Made by a program: the position numbers and the translations under genes. The notes beneath the pieces were generated by a model. That model was not told where the DNA came from. It saw only the letters and a list, made by a program, of their open reading frames with translations, and searched no databases. DNA of 64,000 nucleotides, from contig JACZVC010000014.1 of the NCBI GenBank assembly GCA_022572885.1, positions 1 to 64,000 of the forward strand, in the 5' to 3' direction. Source of the stretch: Pseudomonadota bacterium (lineage in GTDB: Bacteria; Pseudomonadota; Gammaproteobacteria; Steroidobacterales; MnTg04). Position 1 is the first letter of the stretch, and each line of letters begins with the position of its first letter. Shown in pieces: positions 44,000 to 52,530 of this stretch.

Positions 44000-45922
44000 T
44001 CAGGGCGTTTTGTCGTGCGACATGCTGGCTATAGAATCCAGCTCATCCCAGCGTGCATAGCTTTGATCCAGTTCGGCGTTGACTTCGTTCAGCCGTTCGA
44101 GCGCCGGCTCCGTCTGCGCATGGGGCAGGCGGAAAAATTCCGGCTCATTGACCCGGGCCATCAATTCGGCCTGCTCGGTCTCAAGCGCGGCAATGGTTTC
44201 GGGTAGCGCCTCCAGTTCGTTTTTTTCACGGTAAGTCAGCTTGCGCGGCTTCGCTGACTTGCTTTGCGGTTTTTTCCTGGCGGCAACGGCTTTGGCTGGA
44301 TTTTCCTGGCGTCGTTGTTCTTCCCGTGCCTGGTGATATTCCCACCATTCGCTATAGCCGCCGACATGCTCGCTGATGACGCCATCGCCACCAAAAACCA
44401 GCACACTGGTGACCACATTATCGAGAAAGGCGCGGTCATGGCTGACCAGCAGCAGTGTGCCGGGGTAATCCGCGACCAGTTCCTCGAGCAACTCCAGGGT
44501 CTCGATATCCAGGTCGTTGGTGGGTTCGTCCAGGACCAGCAAATTGGCTGGCTGAGCGAACTTTTTTGCCAGCATCAGACGATTGCGCTCGCCGCCCGAC
44601 AAGGTGCTGACCGGTGACTCGAATCGTTCGGGCGGGAACAGAAAACTTCGCAGATAGCCGGCCACGTGGCGGCGATGGCCATTGATCATGATGTACTGGC
44701 TGCCATCGGCCACATTGTCCATGACCGATTTTGCAAAATTCAGCTGCTCACGTTGCTGATCGAAATACGCGACCTGCAGTTGCGTGCCTTTGCGTATGGT
44801 TCCCCGGTCGGGTTCGAGTTCGCCGAGCAGCAGTTTGATCAAGGTCGATTTTCCCGATCCGTTGGCGCCGATCAGGCCAACCCGGTCTCCCCGCATCACG
44901 CGAAGGTTCAGGTCATTGACGATCGGCGTATCCGCATAGGCAAAGCTGACATGCCTGGCTTCGAACACCAGCCGGCCCGAATGCTCGCCTTCATCCAGTT
45001 TCAGGTTGGCCTTGCCCGATCGACTGCGGCGCTGACGCTGCTCTTCCCGCATGGCTTTGAGCGCGCGGACCCTGCCTTCGTTGCGCGTGCGCCGGGCCTT
45101 GATGCTCTTGCGGATCCACGCCTCTTCCTGCGACAGTTTCTTGTCGAACGCGGCATGTCGCTTTACTTCCTCTTCGAGCTGTTTCGCCCGGCCCTCCAGG
45201 TACTTGTCGTAGCCGACGGACCAGGACGATATTGCGCCACGATCCAGGTCGAGGACGCGAGTGGCCAGCCGCCGGGCCATGGCGCGGTCGTGGGTAACGA
45301 ACAACAGGGAACCCGCATAGCGGAGCATGTATTCTTCCAGCCAGCGGATGGCCGCAATATCCAGGTGGTTGGTTGGTTCGTCCAGCAGCAACAAATCGGG
45401 CGCGCTGACCAGCACGCGCGCCAGCATCACTCGCCGGCGCCAGCCGCCGGAGCGGGTGCTCATAAGTTCACTGCCATCCAGTCCCAGGCGAGAGAGCACG
45501 GTTTCGACTTTCTGCTCTATTTGCCAGCCATCGGCGGCTTCCAGTTCATGCTGCAGTTCGGCCAGGCGTTTTTCGGTGGCCTTGGTGTGCTTGCTCGCGA
45601 GATCCGCCGCCGCCCGGTGATAAGCGGACAGCATGGCGCCAAGCTTTGGCAGGCCGCCGGCCACGACTTCGAACACGGTCTCCTCGCTCTCGAGCTGCAC
45701 TTCCTGCGCCAGGTGTGCGACCCGAATCCCGGGCCGGACCCAGACCTCACCGTCATCGGGTGCGGTTTCGCCGCTGATCAGTTTCATCAGCGAGGACTTG
45801 CCTTCGCCATTGCGGCCGACCAGGCACACCCGTTCCGCCGGATGGATTTCCAGCGTGACCTGGTCCAGCAGGGGCCGGTGCCCATAGGCAAGCGAGACTT
45901 TGTCGAGGCGAATGAGTGGCAT
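44000..45922 (-). CDS. uup: ABC-F ATPase Uup
   Basis: Two ABC domains are linked by the ABC-F connector (KRHAAFDKKLSQEEAWIRKSIKARRTRNEGR). Walker A motifs are GRNGEGKSS and GANGSGKST; signature regions are RSGGWRRRVMLARVLV and LSGGERNRLMLAKKF; Walker B motifs lead to DEPTNHLD and DEPTNDLD. A C-terminal coiled coil marks Uup, which binds ribosomes and DNA branch structures. The start MPLIRLDKV at 45922 is supported by homology, as the frame extends upstream without similarity. Confidence 0.94.
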   Translation of the reverse strand: MPLIRLDKVSLAYGHRPLLDQVTLEIHPAERVCLVGRNGEGKSSLMKLISGETAPDDGEVWVRPGIRVAHLAQEVQLESEETVFEVVAGGLPKLGAMLSAYHRAAADLASKHTKATEKRLAELQHELEAADGWQIEQKVETVLSRLGLDGSELMSTRSGGWRRRVMLARVLVSAPDLLLLDEPTNHLDIAAIRWLEEYMLRYAGSLLFVTHDRAMARRLATRVLDLDRGAISSWSVGYDKYLEGRAKQLEEEVKRHAAFDKKLSQEEAWIRKSIKARRTRNEGRVRALKAMREEQRQRRSRSGKANLKLDEGEHSGRLVFEARHVSFAYADTPIVNDLNLRVMRGDRVGLIGANGSGKSTLIKLLLGELEPDRGTIRKGTQLQVAYFDQQREQLNFAKSVMDNVADGSQYIMINGHRRHVAGYLRSFLFPPERFESPVSTLSGGERNRLMLAKKFAQPANLLVLDEPTNDLDIETLELLEELVADYPGTLLLVSHDRAFLDNVVTSVLVFGGDGVISEHVGGYSEWWEYHQAREEQRRQENPAKAVAARKKPQSKSAKPRKLTYREKNELEALPETIAALETEQAELMARVNEPEFFRLPHAQTEPALERLNEVNAELDQSYARWDELDSIASMSHDKTP

Positions 45923-46088
45923 GGGATCGGATGATAGCAATGAAGGCTTGCCGGGGCGGCAAGGAATCAGCGGGTCCGGGCATGACCGATCGACCAGCGC
46001 AAACCCTGGGCATGGTCTATATTCAATTAAACGTTGGGTCTTTTGGCCGGGCATCTGCTGGCGCCGCTGGCAAACCAGGAGCAGAACA

Positions 46089-47576
46089 ATGAAAAGAAGG
46101 GAATTTTGCAAGTCCGCATTCGCCGCCGGTACGCTGGCATCGCTGCCGATGTCGCAGGCCATGGCGGCCGCGATAAGCTCCATGTCGGTATTGTCATCGA
46201 TTACCGCGACCAAGCTCGGTGGTCAGCAGACGGTCATCGAAAAGGCCGCGATCAAAGAGTTCAGGGACAGCCTGCAGGGGCAGTTGCTGATGCCCGGTAA
46301 CGGCGCCTATGAAGTCGCGCGCAGGCTTTGGAACGGCATGATCGATAAACACCCGGCGTTGATCGCTTTTTGCGCCAACGCGGCCGATATCGCTCACGCG
46401 GTTTCTTTTGCCAGGGATCACGAATTACTGGTCGCGATCAAGGGCGGCGCACACAGCTTTTCCGGAAAATCCTCGTGTGATGGTGGCCTGATGATCGATT
46501 TGTCCGGCATGAAAGGCATCGAGGTAGACGCCGAAAAACGTATCGCCAGGGTCCAGCCGGGTGTGCTCGGCGGCGAGCTCGACGTGCAAACCCAGCAGCA
46601 CGGGCTGGCAGCGATGACCGGGGCTATCGCGCATACAGGGATCGCCGGTCTGACCCTCGGCGGTGGTCTTTCCCGGGTCAGCCGTAAATACGGCCTGATG
46701 ATCGATAGCTTGAGATCGGCCGATATCGTCACGGCCGATGGCAGGCATCGCCATGCCAGCGCCGATGAAAACCCGGATTTGTACTGGGCGTTGCGCGGTG
46801 GTGGCGGCAATTTCGGTGTCGTGACTTCGTTCGAATACGATTTGCACGCGGTTGGGCCGGAGTTGCTCGCTGGCACTGTGGTATATCCGTACGAGCAGGG
46901 CAGGGATCTGCTGAGCTTTTACCAGGAATTCGCGGCGGCAGCGCCGGACGAACTCAGTGCGAAGATTTCGATGGGTACCTCACCGGAGGGTGAGCGATTC
47001 GTTGGCATCGAAGTGATTTATGTCGGGGACCCGGCCGCTGGCGAACGTGCGATCGAGCCGCTGCGAAAATATGGCAGTCCGATGTCGGACAGTATCGGCC
47101 TGATGCAATACAACACTTTGCAAACCGGCGCCGATGTAGCGTTACGTCACGGATTGATGTATTACCTGAAATCCGGGTTTGTAGACGAATTCTCAACCGG
47201 GTTGATTGACGATTTGCTGGGCAATTTGCCTCAGGATGCGGCGGTCATGATTTTTACAGATCACCTGCGCGGAGCCATTTCCAGCGTCGGGCAGGAGGAA
47301 ACCGCTTTTGCGCACCGGAATGCGTTTGCCCTCATCGGAGTTCTTGGCGTATGGGCGGAACCGGCACGGAATGAAGCCAATATCGCGAAGGTGCGTAGTT
47401 ACTACAACAGCTGGCACGATCATACGATCGGCTATTACACTAACCTCAACGACGAAAGCGAAAAGAAGACCCATTCGAACTATGGGCCCAATTATCCGCG
47501 CCTGGTCAAGATAAAGAATCGTTACGATCCAAAGAACATGTTTCGCCTGAACGCGAATATCAGCCCGTCAGGTTAG
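46089..47576 (+). CDS. Exported FAD-linked oxidase (BBE family)
   Basis: The N-terminus MKRREFCKSAFAAG resembles a Tat signal. The PCMH-type FAD domain includes AIKGGAHSFSGKSSCDGGLMIDLS, with the His that can bind FAD covalently, and AHTGIAGLTLGGGLSRVSRKYG. The C-terminal BBE motif is NYGPNYPRLVKIKNRYDPKNMF. The second covalent site, a Cys before TVGVGG in bicovalent enzymes, is not present. It probably oxidises sugars, alcohols or phenolics using oxygen or another acceptor. It is divergent from uup and ends before a clear terminator. Confidence 0.9.
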   Translation: MKRREFCKSAFAAGTLASLPMSQAMAAAISSMSVLSSITATKLGGQQTVIEKAAIKEFRDSLQGQLLMPGNGAYEVARRLWNGMIDKHPALIAFCANAADIAHAVSFARDHELLVAIKGGAHSFSGKSSCDGGLMIDLSGMKGIEVDAEKRIARVQPGVLGGELDVQTQQHGLAAMTGAIAHTGIAGLTLGGGLSRVSRKYGLMIDSLRSADIVTADGRHRHASADENPDLYWALRGGGGNFGVVTSFEYDLHAVGPELLAGTVVYPYEQGRDLLSFYQEFAAAAPDELSAKISMGTSPEGERFVGIEVIYVGDPAAGERAIEPLRKYGSPMSDSIGLMQYNTLQTGADVALRHGLMYYLKSGFVDEFSTGLIDDLLGNLPQDAAVMIFTDHLRGAISSVGQEETAFAHRNAFALIGVLGVWAEPARNEANIAKVRSYYNSWHDHTIGYYTNLNDESEKKTHSNYGPNYPRLVKIKNRYDPKNMFRLNANISPSG

Positions 47577-47606
47577 CGGGCCGGGGGAAGTTTGCTGTGG
47601 TTAAAC

Positions 47607-47634
47607 AAAACCCCGCCCTCCGTGGCGGGGTTTT
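47607..47634. terminator. Bidirectional intrinsic terminator
   Basis: AAAACCCCGCC (47607-47617) and GGCGGGGTTTT (47624-47634) form a perfect stem with a six-base loop. T or A runs on both sides serve the FAD oxidase on the plus strand and the small basic protein gene on the minus strand. Confidence 0.93.
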
Positions 47635-47669
47635 GCTGACCTGCATGGGGTCGGTGGACCTGGTGTCGC

Positions 47670-47822
47670 TCACCAGCGCAGCGTGAATAGCGACGGAGCG
47701 CTCGGCGCGGTGCCGAAGTTGCTGTGGTTCTGGTGACGACGACGCATCCGCCTGGCCCGCGCTTGTTCCCGGGCTACCTGATTCTCATCAGTGGTCTGGG
47801 TCTTTGCTTGGTAAAGGTTCAT
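47670..47822 (-). CDS. Small basic protein (50 aa)
   Basis: ATG 47822 follows GAAGGAGAG by six bases, one of the best ribosome binding sites in the window. The 50 codons start MNLYQAKTQTTDENQVAREQ, continue with a strongly basic segment (RARRMRRRHQNH, residues 22-33) and end SLFTLRW. There is no hydrophobic helix. The terminator at 47607-47634 follows the stop. The basic centre suggests RNA, DNA or membrane-surface binding. No family was recognised. Confidence 0.65.
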   Translation of the reverse strand: MNLYQAKTQTTDENQVAREQARARRMRRRHQNHSNFGTAPSAPSLFTLRW

Positions 47823-47876
47823 CGCTTCTCTCCTTCAAAAGATGTGCATCTGAATCACGGGAACTATAGTAATGCC

Positions 47877-47904
47877 TTGATAAAACAATAAAAATCGATA
47901 TAAT
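47877..47904 (+). promoter_or_regulatory. Sigma-70 promoter of the LysR gene
   Basis: TTGATA (47877-47882) and a perfect TATAAT (47899-47904) are separated by 16 bases. The expected start near 47911 leaves a leader of about 26 bases before ATG 47937. The region is AT-rich compared with its surroundings. Confidence 0.75.
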
Positions 47905-47916
47905 TTCACCTATTAA

Positions 47917-47933
47917 TGTGAGTTTTAATCACA
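47917..47933 (+). promoter_or_regulatory. Dyad operator candidate at the LysR start
   Basis: TGTGAGTTTTAATCACA is a perfect TGTGA/TCACA dyad with a seven-base centre, ending three bases before the ATG. It fits a LysR T-N11-A box better than CRP, which needs six bases in the centre. Its place over the ribosome binding site suggests autorepression. A second half-site TTCAC lies at 47904-47909. Confidence 0.55.
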
Positions 47934-47936
47934 GCT

Positions 47937-48827
47937 ATGAAAAAACTTCCACCATTGAATGCACTGCGAGCCTTCGAGGCCGCCGCACGCCACAAGAGCT
48001 TCACGGCGGCGGCGAGCGATCTGTTCGTTACCCATGGCGCGGTGAGCCGCCAGATCCGGCACATCGAGGAATTCCTGGGTCGCCGCCTGTTTGAAAGGCT
48101 GCCCCGTGGCGTCGAGTTGACCGATGAAGGCAGGGAATACGCCGCGGTCATCCGGCGCGCCCTGGAACAGGTGGCGGAGGCCTCGGACGCCATCCGGACG
48201 CGTGCGGACGAGAAGCAGATCCTGACGATCAGCACCACGCCGCGGTTCGCAGTCGGCTGGCTGATGTCGCGCCTGCACCTTTTCCAGCGCGATTATCCGC
48301 AATATGGCATCCGCATCAGTTCGACCACGCGGCTGGTCAATTTCGAGCGCGAACGGATCGACGTGGCTATCCGCTATGGCCGTGGCAACTGGCCGGGATT
48401 ATCGGTTACCCGGTTGTTCGACCATGAGGAGGTGCCGGTCTGTGCGCCGGCGCTGCTGGATGGACCCAACGCTTTGCGATCTCCCGAGGACCTGGCGCGG
48501 GTCCGGCTGTTGCATGACGGCAGCTATCAGTACTGGAGGTCATGGCTGGATTTCGCCGGTATCGACAATGTGGACCCACACGAGGGCTGGGTCATGGACG
48601 ACCCCAATGTCCTGTTCCAGGCGGCGATGCAGGGGCAGGGCGTCGCCCTGGCCAACCCGCGGACCGTCGAAACGGAGTTGCGCGACGGCAAGTTGGTCCA
48701 GCCGTTCGACCTGATCCTGGCCACCGACGTCGCGGCTTACGCCGTCTGTCCGGAGCAAAACGCCGACGATCCCAAGATTCGTGCAATGATCGAATGGCTG
48801 GTCGCGCAGGCCGAAGCGCAGGAGTAG
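47937..48827 (+). CDS. LysR-family regulator, GcvA-like
   Basis: The N-terminal winged helix is PPLNALRAFEAAARHKSFTAAASDLFVTHGAVSRQIRHIEEFLG, the GcvA/AmpR subgroup text. The effector domain runs from about 92 to 290 (ISTTPRFAVGWLMSRLHLFQ, VDVAIRYGRGNWPGL). GcvA controls glycine cleavage genes and AmpR controls beta-lactamase, but many paralogues regulate other neighbours. The divergent small basic gene 47670-47822 shares the 114-base control region and is the obvious candidate target. Confidence 0.92.
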   Translation: MKKLPPLNALRAFEAAARHKSFTAAASDLFVTHGAVSRQIRHIEEFLGRRLFERLPRGVELTDEGREYAAVIRRALEQVAEASDAIRTRADEKQILTISTTPRFAVGWLMSRLHLFQRDYPQYGIRISSTTRLVNFERERIDVAIRYGRGNWPGLSVTRLFDHEEVPVCAPALLDGPNALRSPEDLARVRLLHDGSYQYWRSWLDFAGIDNVDPHEGWVMDDPNVLFQAAMQGQGVALANPRTVETELRDGKLVQPFDLILATDVAAYAVCPEQNADDPKIRAMIEWLVAQAEAQE

Positions 48828-48881
48828 GGGCTTGGTTGGTGCTATGATTTCAGCCGGTATCCCATTGAGCGGGGCTTCGTC

Positions 48882-51080
48882 TTGAACCAAAACGGCGGGT
48901 TTTTCCAGGAACTCAAACGCAGAAATGTTTTTCGCGTTGCCGCCGTCTATGGCGTCGTCGGCTGGTTGCTCGTCGAAGTCGCCTCGGTCATTTTTCCGAC
49001 CTTCAACGCACCCGAATGGGTGATGCAGGTCTTCACTTCCTTGATGATCCTCGGGTTCCCGGTCGCTTTGGTGTTTGCCTGGGCGTTCGAGATCACGCCC
49101 GAGGGCATCAAGCTTGAAAAGGACGTCGACCGCAGTCAGTCCATCACCCATGTCACCGGCCGGAAACTGGATTTTACGGTTATTGCTATCCTCGCCGCGA
49201 TCATCGTGTGGTTCGCCGCGGACAAATTCTTCCTGTCCGGCGATCAGCTACAGACCACCGCCGACCACTCGCTCGATCGCCGTTCCATCGCCGTGCTGCC
49301 TTTTGCCAATCGCAGCTCGGCACAGGAAAACGCGCAATTTCTGGCCGATGGCATCCACGACGACTTGTTGACCCTGCTCGCCAACCTGGGTTCGATGAAG
49401 GTGATATCGCGTACCTCGGTCATGGAATATCGCGACACGACCAAGAACATAAAAACCATCGGCGAGGAACTGGGTGTGGCGACCATCCTGGAAGGCGGCG
49501 TACAGCGCGCCGGCAACCAGGTGCGCATCAATGTGCAGTTGATCGATGCCGGCACCGATGAGCACATCTGGGCCAAGACCTATGACCGCACGCTGACCGC
49601 CGAGACCCTTTTCGCCATCCAAAGTGAAATTGCGGCATCGATCGCCGAGCATCTCGAGGCGGCGCTGTCGCCTGATGATCGGGAATTACTGGAAAAAAGG
49701 CCGACCGGGAACCTGGAAGCCTACAACGCCTACCTGATGGCCGGACAGTTCTACGTCCGATCGGGATTCGACGATCTTTTTCAAGCCGAAAATTACTACC
49801 GGCAGGCGATTGAGCTGGATCCCGATTATGCGGCTGCCCACACGGGCCTGGTGCGAACCTACAACCAGCTTGCGGATACGGGCGCCATTACGCTCGCCGA
49901 ACTCGAGGAGAAGGCCGGGCCCATCGCTGAAAGAGCCATCGTGCTGGATAGCCAGTCGGGTGAAGTTTGGGCTGCGTTGGCTGCTTTTCGATTTTTTACC
50001 AATGGCGATAGCGTTGAGGAAATTTTTCAAAAGGCACTGTCGCTAAGCCCGAATAATTCAATGGTTCTACAGGGCTATGCCAAGTATCTGAGAAAAGAAG
50101 GGCGCTATGAAGAAGCGATCCCGTATATCGAAAAGGGTCTGGCTATCGATCCATTGGCCACCGATCACCTGTTCGAACTTGGCCGGGCGCATGTTTATCT
50201 GGGCCGCTTCGATGAGGCGCTGGCCGCGTTTGCGAAGTTGCGCGTACTCAGACCGACCAACCCGCAGGGGTACTATGGCGCGTCAGGCGTCTATGGGACA
50301 TTGGGCGATTTTGCCAACGCTCTTATTTTACAGGAGCAGGCCGTCCGGCTGGATCCGGACGATCCCGAGACAATGAGCTTTATTGCGTGGAACTACATGG
50401 AATTGGGTGACGAGCAATTAGCTCTTGAGTGGCTGAATCGGGCGATGGCTACCGGCACGGGTCAGGCCCTTCCTCTGGCTATGGCCGCTGCCTTCAAGGT
50501 GTATGCTGGCGAATACGAAGAGGCGGCCGCGATTGCGCGAACCGCGTTGGAAAATCAGGTCGATAATCGCTGGGGATCGCATACGATCTATTTGAGAGTT
50601 TTGCGAGATGCTGCGTTGCGCTCCGGGGATTATAAAGAAGCATTGAATTGGTACCGGCAGTTAATGCCGGATTTGTTCGCAAAACACGTTGAAATCACCC
50701 AGTTCAATACGCGGGACGCGGTGAATCTGGCCTTGTTGCTGCGCGAGTCGGGTGAGCAAGAGCGAGCAAACCGGTTGCACAACGCCGTGCAGATGTTTGA
50801 TGACCCCACTTACCGGTCATATTTCTACAATGGTTCGCGCGGAATCGCCAACGTTCATGCCCTGGCTATAGCGGGACGGACCGAGGAGGCGATAAAGGCA
50901 TTGCGAGTCGCCGTGGATAACCGGTTTCGATTCGGCTGGAATTGGTTTGCCGAACTGGATCCCAATATGGAATCGTTGCGTGATGACCCGCGCTATCAGG
51001 GCATGATTGCCGAAATCAAAGCGGACATGGCGGGGCAACTGGAACAATTGCGTGTAAAGCAAGCCCAGGTTGGCGAATAG
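48882..51080 (+). CDS. Membrane TPR protein with TolB-N-like/FlgO-like domain
   Basis: TTG 48882 is used as start. The N-terminus FFQELKRRNVFRVAAVYGVVGWLLVEVASVIFP plus WVMQVFTSLMILGFPVALVFAWAFEITPEGI are two helices typical of a large proteobacterial family that follows adenylate cyclase- or CadC-like domains. A third helix lies at about 88-106. A TolB-N-like periplasmic domain follows (SIAVLPFANRSSAQENAQFLADGIHDDLLTLLANL...VATILEGGVQRAGNQVRINVQLID). Then come about ten TPRs. No catalytic or DNA-binding domain is present. It is probably an envelope scaffold or sensor. Confidence 0.85.
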   Translation: MNQNGGFFQELKRRNVFRVAAVYGVVGWLLVEVASVIFPTFNAPEWVMQVFTSLMILGFPVALVFAWAFEITPEGIKLEKDVDRSQSITHVTGRKLDFTVIAILAAIIVWFAADKFFLSGDQLQTTADHSLDRRSIAVLPFANRSSAQENAQFLADGIHDDLLTLLANLGSMKVISRTSVMEYRDTTKNIKTIGEELGVATILEGGVQRAGNQVRINVQLIDAGTDEHIWAKTYDRTLTAETLFAIQSEIAASIAEHLEAALSPDDRELLEKRPTGNLEAYNAYLMAGQFYVRSGFDDLFQAENYYRQAIELDPDYAAAHTGLVRTYNQLADTGAITLAELEEKAGPIAERAIVLDSQSGEVWAALAAFRFFTNGDSVEEIFQKALSLSPNNSMVLQGYAKYLRKEGRYEEAIPYIEKGLAIDPLATDHLFELGRAHVYLGRFDEALAAFAKLRVLRPTNPQGYYGASGVYGTLGDFANALILQEQAVRLDPDDPETMSFIAWNYMELGDEQLALEWLNRAMATGTGQALPLAMAAAFKVYAGEYEEAAAIARTALENQVDNRWGSHTIYLRVLRDAALRSGDYKEALNWYRQLMPDLFAKHVEITQFNTRDAVNLALLLRESGEQERANRLHNAVQMFDDPTYRSYFYNGSRGIANVHALAIAGRTEEAIKALRVAVDNRFRFGWNWFAELDPNMESLRDDPRYQGMIAEIKADMAGQLEQLRVKQAQVGE

Positions 51081-51109
51081 CGAGGATCGCCGATAACGCA
51101 TTCCACCGT

Positions 51110-51637
51110 CTATTTTTCCGCGGTGCTTTCGTGATCCGTCAAATAATGGGCGAGCGCGGAGCCGGCATAGTAACCGCCATAAGCGGCGATAAACCATAAC
51201 CATATCCGGTTGGTCTCTATTTCTGACATCCAGTAAGCCGGCCACGTGACAGCGACAATAAAATTGACCAGCGCTTCGACAAAGATGTTGATGAGGAGGT
51301 TTAGATTCAGCCGCGATATCAAATCGCCAAAACCGCTTATCCCACCTAGAAAGTCAATGAATTCATACCATTCAACCAGGACATAAGTCATCAGGGCGAC
51401 GGCGCCGTAAAAGCCACCGCCAAATACAAACCACTTTTTGTACAACGGGTTGTTTTTGAATTTATGTTTGTCTTTCTTGCGCTCTTTGGACATGCGCTTC
51501 AATTCTTTGTGAAAGTCTGCTACTCGATCGGGCCGCTTGATTTGACCGAGGTGCAGACCCCAGTAGATCAGGCCGAAACTAAAGGCGCCCACCAGCACAG
51601 CGGCTTTCAGTATGGCTTCGAAGAATTCCAGTATCAT
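51110..51637 (-). CDS. Integral membrane protein (175 aa)
   Basis: Four hydrophobic segments are visible (ILKAAVLVGAFSFGLIYWGL, FVFGGGFYGAVALMTYVLVEW, LNLLINIFVEALVNFIVAVTW, IWLWFIAAYGGYYAGSALAHYL). A very basic cytoplasmic loop lies after the first (KELKRMSKERKKDKHKFK). No family was recognised. It is the last gene of a three-gene minus-strand run after the LEA lipoprotein, 27 bases on. Confidence 0.75.
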   Translation of the reverse strand: MILEFFEAILKAAVLVGAFSFGLIYWGLHLGQIKRPDRVADFHKELKRMSKERKKDKHKFKNNPLYKKWFVFGGGFYGAVALMTYVLVEWYEFIDFLGGISGFGDLISRLNLNLLINIFVEALVNFIVAVTWPAYWMSEIETNRIWLWFIAAYGGYYAGSALAHYLTDHESTAEK

Positions 51638-51664
51638 CGGGTGCAGTGTCGCTCAGCGGAATTT

Positions 51665-52126
51665 TCAGGTGCCGGACATCGAAAGTTCGCCCCGTTTCCG
51701 GATGCGGATATCCGGCATCAACCCACCGAGGTCGATCGTTGCCGAAAATTCATAGCTCACCAATTCCTTTGGGTTTCTGAGCAGATCGACAAGCAGGGCG
51801 GCGCTGGCTACCAGGTTCGCCTGGGCCAGGATCGGGTACTCGCCCTCCCCATTTGCCTCGACACTGCCCAGCGCATCGGCAGTACCGCTAATGATCCGAT
51901 GGCCTTCGATACTGGCCGCATAGGAGATTGCCTCCAGCCTCAGCGTAACCGGGTTCGGGTTCTTGATATGCAGCATGATTTCAAAATTCAGGGCAGTACC
52001 GTCGGAGGGCAAAGCCCGAAACGAGCTTACGGTGATTTCAGGTTGCTGGATATCAAACAGCAAGGTTGAGCACGCCGCGCCCATCGCCATCAGCAATACA
52101 ACAAATATTCTGCACAATGGTCTCAT
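51665..52126 (-). CDS. LEA type 2 (LEA14-like) lipoprotein
   Basis: Start at 52126 (MRPLCRIF) with lipobox MGAACS. The domain FDIQQPEITVSSFRALPSDGTALNFEIMLHIKNPNPVTLRLEAISYA is the water-stress/LEA14 fold, with the NPNPVTL motif. Such proteins are linked to desiccation or envelope stress in bacteria. It follows the CPXCG gene by 20 bases. Confidence 0.85.
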   Translation of the reverse strand: MRPLCRIFVVLLMAMGAACSTLLFDIQQPEITVSSFRALPSDGTALNFEIMLHIKNPNPVTLRLEAISYAASIEGHRIISGTADALGSVEANGEGEYPILAQANLVASAALLVDLLRNPKELVSYEFSATIDLGGLMPDIRIRKRGELSMSGT

Positions 52127-52146
52127 CGGCTGGTCCTTGATTCTGC

Positions 52147-52341
52147 CTAGGAGTCTGCGTCCATCAAGCTCAAAATCACCGTGCCTTCCTCGTCTGCCGT
52201 AGCCTCGATCGAGATCGGTTTGCAGCAGACCTCGCAATCTTCCACGTAAACCTGATGATCAACGCTGCAATCGACGACCAATGTAATCTGTTCCCCACAG
52301 TAAGGACAGCAGGCCCGTACCGTTTTCGTCTCGTTCAGCAT
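52147..52341 (-). CDS. CPXCG-motif cysteine-rich protein (64 aa)
   Basis: CCPYCGEQITLVVDCS and QVYVEDCEVCCKPI give the CPxCG...CEVCC arrangement of the small family named for this motif, probably a zinc ribbon. The typical length is 60-70. The function is unknown. It leads the minus-strand run towards the LEA lipoprotein. Confidence 0.9.
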   Translation of the reverse strand: MLNETKTVRACCPYCGEQITLVVDCSVDHQVYVEDCEVCCKPISIEATADEEGTVILSLMDADS

Positions 52342-52530
52342 TCTTGTCAGTACTTTACCCTATCGCTCGCCCGATTCGGAGCGCCTGGCGGCAGGTCCCT
52401 GGAAATTGACCAAGAATAGAGCAAAACCAGTCAATTCAAAGCCTCCAGCTCGTCAGATTGTGATCCAGGTCACTGATTGCCGTTATGTAAGGTCACTACA
52501 ATTAGCCTTGGTTTTTTCGCAAGTGAATCC

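Noticed and set aside
47917-47933. CRP/Vfr binding site
   Set aside because: The half-sites match, but the centre is seven bases and not six. A LysR-type box before a LysR gene is more likely.
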